The notes under the pieces are model-generated. The model saw only the letters and a list, made by a program, of their open reading frames with translations, was not told where the DNA came from and did no database searches. Both the position numbers and the translations under genes were made by a program. This document shows, piece by piece, positions 42,861 through 49,213 of a DNA stretch of 49,213 nucleotides (the stretch's first letter is position 1; every line of letters begins with the position of its first letter). Origin of the DNA: Streptomyces sporangiiformans (GTDB taxonomy: Bacteria > Actinomycetota > Actinomycetes > Streptomycetales > Streptomycetaceae); assembly GCF_005768555.2 (NCBI RefSeq), contig NZ_VCHX02000346.1, positions 1 to 49,213 of the forward strand, read 5' to 3'.

Positions 42861-43931
42861 ATGACCGCCAATCCAGGCTTCGAGCCTGTCTTCTGCACCA
42901 TCGTGCCGCCCCACGTCCTCGACACCCTGGCCCAGGCCGAGGACCCCGCGCTCGCCCGCCCCGCACGCCGCACACTGGAGCGTGACGCATTCGAGCGCAC
43001 CCACCGCCGGATGACCACGGTCGTGGGCGCGCCCGCCCTTGCCCCGCCCGCGGGCGCCGCGGCCGACAAGCCCCAGCGCACCATCCACGACGCCAGGCAC
43101 AAGCAGGACCTGCCCGGCAAGAAGGTGCGCGGCGAGGGTGACAAGCCCGGCAAGGACGCCACGGTCAACCGCGCGTACGCCGGCCTCGGCGCGACCTTCG
43201 AGCTGTTCCTGAAGGCGTACGAGCGCAACTCGATCAACGGCGAGGGGCTGCCGCTGAACGCCACCGTGCACTTCGGCGAGGATTACAACAACGCCTTCTG
43301 GAACGGCGAGCAGATGGTCTTCGGCGACGGTGACGGCGAGATCTTCCTCGACTTCACCATCCCCGTCGACGTCATCGGCCACGAACTCGCCCACGGCGTC
43401 ACGCAGTACACGGCGAACCTCACCTACTTCGGGCAGCCGGGCGCGCTCAACGAGCACTTCTCGGATGTCTTCGGCTCGCTCATCAAGCAGTACACGCTCG
43501 GCCAGACCGCGGCCGACGCCGACTGGCTGATCGGCGCCGGCCTGCTCGCGCCGCGCGTCACCGGCAAGGCGCTGCGCTCCATGAAGGCGCCGGGCACCGC
43601 GTACGACGACGATGTGCTCGGCAAGGACCCGCAGCCCGCGACGATGGACGACTACGTCCGCACCGGCCGCGACAACGGCGGCGTGCACATCAACTCCGGC
43701 ATCCCGAACCACGCCTTCTACCTCGTCGCCACCGCCCTCGGCGGCCACGCCTGGGAGCGCGCCGGGCATATCTGGTACGAGGTGCTCACCGGCGGAGAGC
43801 TGGACTCGCGAGCGAGCTTCTCCGACTTCGCGACGCTGACGGTGGCCACGGCGCGCGCCTCGTACGGCGAGGGCGAGGAACTGCAGGCCGTCACCAAGGC
43901 CTGGGAGACGGTGAAGGTCACCACGGCCTGA
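42861..43931 (+). CDS. M4-family metallopeptidase, protealysin-like
   Basis: A 356-residue zinc protease of the thermolysin family. A short propeptide of about 50 residues contains FEPVFCTIVPPHVLDTLAQ, as in protealysin-like proteases; there is no signal peptide, also typical of that group. The zinc site is HELAH (His174, Glu175, His178) in VIGHELAHGVTQYTANL, with the third ligand Glu198 in GALNEHFSDVFG; the transition-state His is in HINSGIPNHAFYLVA. The adjacent small gene encodes the matching inhibitor. The target of these proteins is uncertain: action inside or outside the cell has been debated. Confidence 0.93.
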   Translation: MTANPGFEPVFCTIVPPHVLDTLAQAEDPALARPARRTLERDAFERTHRRMTTVVGAPALAPPAGAAADKPQRTIHDARHKQDLPGKKVRGEGDKPGKDATVNRAYAGLGATFELFLKAYERNSINGEGLPLNATVHFGEDYNNAFWNGEQMVFGDGDGEIFLDFTIPVDVIGHELAHGVTQYTANLTYFGQPGALNEHFSDVFGSLIKQYTLGQTAADADWLIGAGLLAPRVTGKALRSMKAPGTAYDDDVLGKDPQPATMDDYVRTGRDNGGVHINSGIPNHAFYLVATALGGHAWERAGHIWYEVLTGGELDSRASFSDFATLTVATARASYGEGEELQAVTKAWETVKVTTA

Positions 43932-43988
43932 CGCTGGGGCGATGGCCCAGAAGTGGCCCGGCGGACTCTTTCGTACTAGACAGGAACC

Positions 43989-44255
43989 ATGCGTATCCAA
44001 GTGAAGCGCACAGGCGGATTCGCGGGTATCGACCGTCATGCCGCGGTGGAGACGTCGGGCCGGGCCGATGCCCAGGAGTGGCACGATCTGGCCGAGCGGG
44101 CCGTCGCCGACGGCCGCCGGACGCCGCCGATCGGCGTCCCGGACGGGTTCAGCTATCAGATCACCGTGGACGGGCAGACGGTGTACTGCTCGGATCCCCG
44201 GCTGACGGAGGAACAGCGCAAGCTGATCTCCCGGGTGCTGAAGGAAGGAGCGTAA
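43989..44255 (+). CDS. Emfourin-like inhibitor of the M4 protease
   Basis: An 88-residue protein: MRIQVKRTGGFAGIDRHAAVETSGR, then the middle helix (AQEWHDLAERAVADG), and a C-terminal strand FSYQITVDGQTVYCSDPRLTEEQRKLI. This is the pattern of the emfourin (protealysin inhibitor) family, whose genes sit beside M4 proteases. It starts 57 bases after the protease. It should bind the protease tightly and block it. TACTAG at 43974-43979 may be a -10 of its own promoter. Confidence 0.88.
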   Translation: MRIQVKRTGGFAGIDRHAAVETSGRADAQEWHDLAERAVADGRRTPPIGVPDGFSYQITVDGQTVYCSDPRLTEEQRKLISRVLKEGA

Positions 44256-44301
44256 CGGGTAGTTCCCGCCCGGCCGTTGACTTCCGTTACCCGCGGTACG
44301 G

Positions 44302-45645
44302 ATGATCGCGCGCATGGCGACGAATCCGCATCCGATACCTCAGTTCCCGGCCGGCTTCCAGTGGGGCGTCTCGACCTCGGCCCACCAGATCGAGGGCGCG
44401 GCGAGCCGCCGCGAGCCCTCCGTGTGGGACGCCTTCACGGACACACCGGGGCGGGTGAAGGACGGCTCCACGGCGGCGGTGGCCTGCGACCACTACCACC
44501 GTTACGCCGAGGACGTCGCGCTCCTTCGCGAGCTCGGCGTGGGGGCGTACCGCTTCTCCGTCTCCTGGCCCCGGGTGCAGTCCACCGGCGGCCTCGACTT
44601 CTACGACCGGCTGGTGGACGAGCTGTGCGCGGCAGGCGTACGGCCCGTCCCGACCCTCTTCCACTGGGATCTGCCGCTGTCGCTGGAGGAGGCGGGCGGC
44701 TGGCTGAACCGGGGCACGGCCGAGCGCTTCGCCGAGTACGTCGCCGTCGTCGTCGAACGCCTCGGCGACCGCGTCCACCAGTGGATCACCCTCAACGAGC
44801 CCGCCGAGCACACCCTGCTGGGCCACGCGCTCGGCACCCACGCGCCGGGCAGGCAGCTGATGTTCGACGCGCTGCCGGCGGCCCACCACCAGTTGCTGGC
44901 ACACGGTCTCGCCGTACGGGCGCTGCGTGCCGCCGGAGTCGCGGACATCGGGATCGCCAACTCGCACGGCCCGACGTGGCCGGCGTCCGAGGAGCCCGCC
45001 GACCTGGAGGCGGCGGGCTTCTACGACCTCCTTCTCAACCAGCTCTTCGCCGACCCGCTGCTGCTCGGCCGGTACCCGGAGGGGATCGACGCGTTGATGC
45101 CCGGAGAGCCCGGAGACATCGAGGCGGACCTCAAGGTCATCTCGGAGCCCGTCGACTGGTACGGGATCAACTACTACGCGCCGACGAGGGTGGGCGCCCC
45201 GCAGGGCTCGGAGATCGAGTTCGGCGGTGTCACGATGCCCGCGGAACTCCCCTTCTCCGTACGGGAGATCGAAGGCCGCCCGGTGACGGACTTCGGCTGG
45301 CCGGTGGTGCCGGAGGGTCTGACGGAGCTGCTGACGGGATTCGCCGAGCGGTACGGCGACCGGCTGCCGCCCGTCGTCATCACGGAGAACGGCTGCTCCT
45401 ACGAGGGCATCGACGACCAGGAGCGGATCGCCTACCTGGACGGCCACATCCGGGCACTGCACCGCGCGATGGAGGCGGGCGTCGACGTCCGGGGCTACTT
45501 CGTGTGGTCGCTGCTGGACAACTTCGAGTGGGCGGAGGGGTACGCGCGGCGCTTCGGCCTCGTCCACGTCGACTTCGAGACGCTGGAGCGGACTCCGAAG
45601 GCGTCGTACGGGTGGCTCCGGGACGTGCTGCGGGCGCAGGGGTGA
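44302..45645 (+). CDS. GH1-family beta-glucosidase
   Basis: A 447-residue cytoplasmic glycosidase hydrolysing terminal beta-glucosides or related sugars, probably after import of cellobiose-like compounds. The N-terminal FPAGFQWGVSTSAHQIEGA is the family signature; the acid/base is Glu166 in WITLNEPAEH, and the nucleophile Glu362 in VITENGCSYE. The aglycone-side motif YFVWSLLDNFEWAEGYARRFGLVHVDF closes the barrel. ATG 44302 and ATG 44314 are both possible starts. No sugar transporter or LacI regulator adjoins it, which is unusual for such enzymes in streptomycetes. Confidence 0.93.
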   Translation: MIARMATNPHPIPQFPAGFQWGVSTSAHQIEGAASRREPSVWDAFTDTPGRVKDGSTAAVACDHYHRYAEDVALLRELGVGAYRFSVSWPRVQSTGGLDFYDRLVDELCAAGVRPVPTLFHWDLPLSLEEAGGWLNRGTAERFAEYVAVVVERLGDRVHQWITLNEPAEHTLLGHALGTHAPGRQLMFDALPAAHHQLLAHGLAVRALRAAGVADIGIANSHGPTWPASEEPADLEAAGFYDLLLNQLFADPLLLGRYPEGIDALMPGEPGDIEADLKVISEPVDWYGINYYAPTRVGAPQGSEIEFGGVTMPAELPFSVREIEGRPVTDFGWPVVPEGLTELLTGFAERYGDRLPPVVITENGCSYEGIDDQERIAYLDGHIRALHRAMEAGVDVRGYFVWSLLDNFEWAEGYARRFGLVHVDFETLERTPKASYGWLRDVLRAQG

Positions 45646-45693
45646 CGTGGCGGCGCGCGGGGTGCGTGCGGGGTACGCGCTGGGGTGGGCTCA

Positions 45694-46551
45694 CTACAGC
45701 GCGCCCGCGTCGCGGGCCGTCCACACGCTGGGGTACAGCGGCCGGAAGCCCAGTTCGTGGCGGATGCGGTCGGTGGAGACGATGCCCAGCCAGGGGTCGG
45801 TGTCTTCCTGACCGTGCAGCGCGTCCGGGACCTCCAGCCCGTTGAGCTGGTGCAGTTCGACCGTCGTCACGGGGGCGTCGTCAGCGATGTTGTAGACGCG
45901 GCCGTCGGCGCCCGGGGCCCGCAGAAGACGCAGCAGTCCCTGGGCCGCATCCGCGTGGTGCACCATCTGGAGCCGCTGGGTCGCGGCCCAGTGCGCCGCC
46001 CACCGCATCGACTGGGCGAGGTGGGGGTCCCCCTCGCCGTAGACGAAGGCGAGCCTGCCGACGCGTACGTCCAGGTCCTCCATGGCCAGCAGGCCCTGTT
46101 CCGCCTCGGCCTTCGACTGTGAGTACGCGCCCCACATCGGCCCGCCGGGCACGACCGGGTCGGTCTCCGTGTGCGGGCGGCCCCGGCCAGTGCCGTACAC
46201 GAGGTTCGTACTGACCTGGACGAATCGGCGTACGCCCGAGGCGGCCGCCGCGCGTCCCAGTTCCAGGGCCGCGTCCCTGTTCACCGCCCACGCCTCCTCG
46301 TCCGGCACACCCCGGAACGCGGCCGCGATGTTCACCACCGCGTCGGCCCCGGCGAGCGCCTTGCCGAGCGTCCCGGTGTCGCGCAGGTCGCCGGTCACGA
46401 CCTGCGCGCCCAGGTCGGCGAGGCCGGCGGCCCGCGCCTCGTCTCGGACCAGGACCCGTACCTCGTCGCCGGGCCGGGCCTGCGCCAGCAGCCGGGGCAC
46501 AAAACGCCGGCCGACCTGACCTGTCGTCCCCGTCACCAGTGTCAGCATCAT
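45694..46551 (-). CDS. NAD-dependent epimerase/dehydratase family protein
   Basis: A 285-residue extended short-chain dehydrogenase. The NAD-binding motif is TLVTGTTGQVGRRF, followed by VVTGDLRDTGTLGKALAGADAVVNIAA. The catalytic region has FVQVSTNLVYGTGRG and YSQSKAEAEQG, a tyrosine-lysine pair of the YxxxK type (Tyr-Ser-Gln-Ser-Lys). The substrate is not identifiable; it resembles nucleotide-sugar epimerases or related reductases. The start ATG 46551 follows a short repeated leader. Divergent from the MmyB-type regulator, which may control it. Confidence 0.88.
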   Translation of the reverse strand: MMLTLVTGTTGQVGRRFVPRLLAQARPGDEVRVLVRDEARAAGLADLGAQVVTGDLRDTGTLGKALAGADAVVNIAAAFRGVPDEEAWAVNRDAALELGRAAAASGVRRFVQVSTNLVYGTGRGRPHTETDPVVPGGPMWGAYSQSKAEAEQGLLAMEDLDVRVGRLAFVYGEGDPHLAQSMRWAAHWAATQRLQMVHHADAAQGLLRLLRAPGADGRVYNIADDAPVTTVELHQLNGLEVPDALHGQEDTDPWLGIVSTDRIRHELGFRPLYPSVWTARDAGAL

Positions 46552-46585
46552 CGGTTCCTCTCTCGTCAGTGATCATCTCGGCGGC

Positions 46586-46633
46586 GATCTCGTCAGTGAT
46601 CTCGTCAGTGATCTCGTCAGCGATCTCGTGAGC
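46586..46633. repeat. Four 12-base direct repeats between divergent genes
   Basis: GATCTCGTCAGT (46586-46597), the same (46598-46609), GATCTCGTCAGC (46610-46621) and GATCTCGTGAGC (46622-46633); degenerate copies extend left to 46562. Located between the epimerase and regulator starts, they may be iterated binding sites for the regulator. Confidence 0.75.
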
Positions 46634-46750
46634 GCGCCGCCGATCTGGTGCAGTCAGCCTGGGACGGGGAGCCGCACGGCGGGAGAGACCTCTCGATCCA
46701 GGGATCGGCAGTGCCTGGATAACGGGGGCGCGCCGGGGCACGCTGGAGCC

Positions 46751-47587
46751 GTGGACCGACCTGGACTCGCCGACTTCCTGCGCCGCAGCCGCGCCCGTCT
46801 GGAACCCGCCGCTGTGGGCCTGACCGCCGGCCCACGGCGCCGTACGCCGGGTCTGCGCCGCGAGGAGGTGGCGGCACTGGCGGGCATGTCCGTGGACTAC
46901 TACACACGGCTGGAGCAGTCGCGCGGCCCGCACCCCTCCCGGCAGATGCTCGGCGCCCTGGCCCGTGGGCTACGGCTCACGGACGACGAACGGGACCACC
47001 TCTTCCACCTGGCCGGCGAACAGCCGCCGCGTGCCGGCACCGCCCCGGACCACGTACGCCCGGGCCTGCTGCTGATCCTCGACCGGCTGCACGACGCGCC
47101 CGCGCAGGTGATGAGCGACTACGGCGAGGTGCTCGCCCAGAACGCGATGGCTGTCGCGCTTGCGGGCGAGGCGGAGGGGCACAACGTCGTACGCCGCTTC
47201 TTCACCGACCCGAGCGCCCGCGCGCTGTTCCCGCCCGAGGACCACCCCGAGCTGGCCCGCTCCCATGTCGCCAACCTGCGCGCCGTCACCGCGGCCCGCC
47301 CCGACGACCCGGGTCCGGCGCGGCTCGTGGCCGAACTCCGGGCTGCCGATGAGGAGTTCGAGCGGCTGTGGGAGGCGCACGAGGTGGCGGTGCGACGGTC
47401 GGCGACGAAACGCTTCCGGCATCCGCTGGTGGGGCTGCTGGAGCTGGACTGCGAGGTCATGCTGGTCCCGGGTCAGGACCAACTGCTGATCGTGCACACG
47501 GCACGGCCCGGCACGGAGGCGTACGAACGCCTTCAACTCCTGCGCGTGGTGGGCCTGCAGGACATGTCACCGGCCGCGCAGCCCTGA
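46751..47587 (+). CDS. XRE-family regulator with MmyB-like ligand-binding domain
   Basis: A 278-residue transcription factor. The N-terminal helix-turn-helix is in RRTPGLRREEVAALAGMSVDYYTRLEQSRGPHPSRQMLGALARGLRL, the standard form of this family. The C-terminal domain, DYGEVLAQNAMAVALAG, RRFFTDPSARALFP, VANLRAVTAARPDDP, and FRHPLVGLLELDCEVMLVPGQDQLLIVHTA, is the MmyB-like PAS-type sensor. These proteins often regulate a divergent oxidoreductase, here the epimerase at 45694. GTG 46751 is the start with a weak TGGAG before it. It ends inside the last 21 bases of the convergent TetR gene. Confidence 0.93.
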   Translation: MDRPGLADFLRRSRARLEPAAVGLTAGPRRRTPGLRREEVAALAGMSVDYYTRLEQSRGPHPSRQMLGALARGLRLTDDERDHLFHLAGEQPPRAGTAPDHVRPGLLLILDRLHDAPAQVMSDYGEVLAQNAMAVALAGEAEGHNVVRRFFTDPSARALFPPEDHPELARSHVANLRAVTAARPDDPGPARLVAELRAADEEFERLWEAHEVAVRRSATKRFRHPLVGLLELDCEVMLVPGQDQLLIVHTARPGTEAYERLQLLRVVGLQDMSPAAQP

Positions 47588-48298
47588 GGCGATGGAGCGC
47601 GCTGCGGCGTCGGGGTCGTCTCCCGCCGCCGTCGCGAAGCCCCGCAGCCCGCCGGCCAGCACGTCGTCCGGGGAGTAGCCGCCCAGGATGTAGCCGGCGT
47701 GGGCCAGTTGGGCAAGGCCATGCATCTGCACGAAGAGCTGGCGCACCAGGAGGTCGGCGTCCGCGTCCGCGCGGAAGCGTCCGGCCACGATGCAGCGGCG
47801 GATCGCGTCGCGCGGGTAGCGCAGGACGCGTGCGCCCATCTGCCGGTCCTCGTCGGTGAGTTGGAACCCGGCGAGCACCGAGCCGCCGAACATGACGGCG
47901 TACACGTCGGGCTCGGCCCGCGCGAACTCCTGATACACGCGGCACAGTCCGGCCAGCTCGACCACGGGGTCGCTGCCCTGACCGACCTCCTCGACCCGCG
48001 CCTGAAACCGGTCGAAACCCTCGCGCATCAGCTCGCGTACGAGCGCGGGCATCGAACCGAAGTGGGTGTAGACGGCCATCGTTGAGGCCCCGACCGCCTT
48101 CACCAGGCGACGGGCGCTGAGCGCGGCGGGTCCTTCCTCGGCCAGCACACGCGCGGCCTCGTCGAGGAGGCAGCGCCGCAGCGCGGCGGCGTCCCGGCGG
48201 GCTTCGCCCGCTTTCCGGCCGGGCGGTGCGGGTCGTGCGGGCGTTTCCGGCCCGGCGGGCGGTTCGGGTCGTGCGGGTTCGTGGTTCTCGGTTGACAC
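47567..48298 (-). CDS. TetR-family regulator
   Basis: A 243-residue repressor with an extended Pro/Ala-rich N-terminus of about 40 residues (PARPEPPAGPETPARPAPPG) before the helix-turn-helix LLDEAARVLAEEGPAALSARRLVKAVGASTMAVYTHFGSMPALVRELMREGF. The C-terminal ligand domain resembles TetR_C_33/WHG types (VYQEFARAEPDVYAVMFGG). GTG 48298 is the start; an inner start would shorten the odd tail. A twin palindromic operator lies just upstream, shared with the divergent SGNH hydrolase gene. The ligand is unknown. Confidence 0.9.
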   Translation of the reverse strand: MSTENHEPARPEPPAGPETPARPAPPGRKAGEARRDAAALRRCLLDEAARVLAEEGPAALSARRLVKAVGASTMAVYTHFGSMPALVRELMREGFDRFQARVEEVGQGSDPVVELAGLCRVYQEFARAEPDVYAVMFGGSVLAGFQLTDEDRQMGARVLRYPRDAIRRCIVAGRFRADADADLLVRQLFVQMHGLAQLAHAGYILGGYSPDDVLAGGLRGFATAAGDDPDAAARSIASGLRGR

Positions 48299-48307
48299 GA
48301 GCGCAGC

Positions 48308-48337
48308 ATAACGTTGTTATTGTCATAACGGCGTTAT
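48308..48337. promoter_or_regulatory. Twin TetR operator
   Basis: Two 13-base palindromes of the form ATAAC-N3-GTTAT, at 48308-48320 (centre GTT) and 48325-48337 (centre GGC). Their centres are 17 bases apart. The strongly AT-rich stretch lies between the TetR start and the SGNH hydrolase gene, where an autoregulatory operator is expected. Confidence 0.8.
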
Positions 48338-48388
48338 GGCCGTGCGTGCCCCTGCTCGGGGGCCTCGGGGGACGGGAAGGGGTTCGGA

Positions 48389-49174
48389 ATGTTCGCGAAG
48401 GGCATGCGAGGGCGCCTGGTACGGCTGCCCGAGGCGGCCGGGGACGACTCGGGGACGACCGAGGGCAAGGAACCGCCGTTACGGCTGGCCGTGCTCGGTG
48501 ACTCGGTGGCGGCGGGCGTGGGGGCCGCCAGCCACGGGGAGGCGATGGCCGGGCAGCTCGCGGAGGCGCTGACCGCGATGACGGGGCGGGCGGTGTCGTG
48601 GCGGGTCGCGGCGAAGGCGGGGGCGACGCTTGCGGCGGTGCGACGGGGGATGCTGCCGGGGCTCACCGACCCGGCGGCCCGCTGGCGGCCGGACCTGGTC
48701 GTCGTCGTGGCGGGCACGAACGACGCGATGCGGCTGCGCCGGCCGCGTGCGTTCCGCCATGACGCGGAGCGGCTGGTCAGGGACGTACGCCTGCGGCTCG
48801 GCGAGGACGTGCCCATGGTCTTCGCGGGCCTGCCGACCATCGCCCGGCTGAGCTCCCTGCCCCGCCGGGTCCGAGGGCCGCTCGGCCTCTACATCGGGCT
48901 CCTGGACCGGCAGTTGAGGACGACGGCCACGAGGGGAGTCGCCGTTTTCCATCTGCCGTCCGGGGGCCCGCCCGAGTTCCCCGGTGACTGGCTGGCCGCG
49001 GACCGATTCCACCCGTCACCGGCCGGCTACCGGGCCTGGGCCCGCGTCCTGGCATCCCGCCTGGCCACACTGACGGAGGCAACGCTCCCGGCTGTTCTCG
49101 CCCCCGCCGCCCCGACCCGTCCCATCCCTTCAAACGCCGGAGGGGCTGACATACCCAGCCCGTCCGGCGTTTGA
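48389..49174 (+). CDS. SGNH/GDSL-family hydrolase
   Basis: A 261-residue esterase-like protein. The catalytic Ser39 is in LAVLGDSVAAGVGA, Asn112 in VVVAGTNDAM, and the Asp206-His209 pair in AADRFHP, so all four SGNH blocks are present. There is no signal peptide, so it acts in the cytoplasm or leaves by another route. A TTA leucine codon lies at 48479 (codon 31), marking it as a possible bldA-dependent gene. The last dozen residues (SNAGGADIPSPSGV) are encoded by an inverted repeat that serves as terminator. Likely controlled by the divergent TetR protein. Confidence 0.9.
   Translation: MFAKGMRGRLVRLPEAAGDDSGTTEGKEPPLRLAVLGDSVAAGVGAASHGEAMAGQLAEALTAMTGRAVSWRVAAKAGATLAAVRRGMLPGLTDPAARWRPDLVVVVAGTNDAMRLRRPRAFRHDAERLVRDVRLRLGEDVPMVFAGLPTIARLSSLPRRVRGPLGLYIGLLDRQLRTTATRGVAVFHLPSGGPPEFPGDWLAADRFHPSPAGYRAWARVLASRLATLTEATLPAVLAPAAPTRPIPSNAGGADIPSPSGV
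49131..49173. terminator. Inverted repeat forming the end of the SGNH hydrolase gene
   Basis: CAAACGCCGGAGGGGCTG (49131-49148) pairs with 49156-49173 at 17 of 18 positions around a 7-base loop. From memory, this sequence belongs to a dispersed Streptomyces repeat found after many genes. Here the stop codon is within its final bases (49172-49174). The remaining 39 bases of the window hold no gene. Confidence 0.75.
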
Positions 49175-49213
49175 GGACGAGGCCGTTCAGGCCGATACGG
49201 GGGTCTGGGGGCG

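Overview
The window looks like chromosomal DNA of a Streptomyces or a very close relative. It has very high GC, many GTG starts, and almost no TTA codons. The gene families are typical of the genus: an ECF42-type sigma factor with a DGPF partner, an Scr1/WhiJ-like regulator with a DUF397 protein, an M4 protease with an emfourin-like partner, FG-GAP protein, leuA with an attenuator, and Zur with a zinc ABC transporter. I saw no rRNA, tRNA, CRISPR array or complete mobile element.

Layout. 1-6.1 kb: a secreted DUF4394 protein, glycyl-tRNA synthetase, and divergently a zinc-uptake ABC operon followed by zur, with paired Zur-like boxes over an apparently leaderless promoter. 6.1-9.5 kb: a leftward housekeeping block (two membrane proteins, cis-prenyl transferase, RecO, DUF1266). 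9.5-13 kb: an Scr1/WhiJ-like regulator carrying a TTA codon plus a DUF397 gene, divergent from a pair of small unknown genes, then a membrane protein, an AraC regulator and a methyltransferase. 13-18.5 kb: a secreted seven-repeat FG-GAP propeller behind an ECF-type promoter, a secreted glycosidase-like protein, and a DUF998-DGPF-ECF42 operon with a matching ECF42 promoter. 18.5-22.5 kb: accessory-looking DNA with an orphan HTH gene, a 43-base near-perfect palindrome, a large metzincin-like protein with an altered zinc motif, a hypothetical protein and a tyrosine-phosphatase-like protein. 22.6-29.4 kb: a peptide-type ABC transporter (Tat lipoprotein, permease, fused permease-ATPase, ATPase) ending in a DapA-family lyase, then an NCS1 transporter.

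31.3-35.5 kb is the most unusual part. Two IPT/TIG-repeat proteins flank a DUF3494 ice-binding-like protein that carries a 20-triplet collagen-like stalk and a sortase-like C-terminal sorting signal. Both IPT/TIG genes have the same element of about 60 bases located about 240 bases before their start codons. This looks like a co-regulated extracellular or cell-surface module.

35.5-40.6 kb (all leftward): a TerB-like protein, an MMPL exporter and a NarL-type two-component system. 40.8-42.7 kb: leuA with a leader peptide containing four consecutive leucine codons and a candidate attenuator hairpin. 42.9-49.2 kb: M4 protease and emfourin-like inhibitor, a GH1 beta-glucosidase, an NAD-dependent epimerase, an MmyB-type regulator, a TetR regulator with a twin operator, and an SGNH hydrolase whose 3' end is formed by an inverted repeat.

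All functional calls come from reading the sequence and from knowledge of the families; no database search was run.
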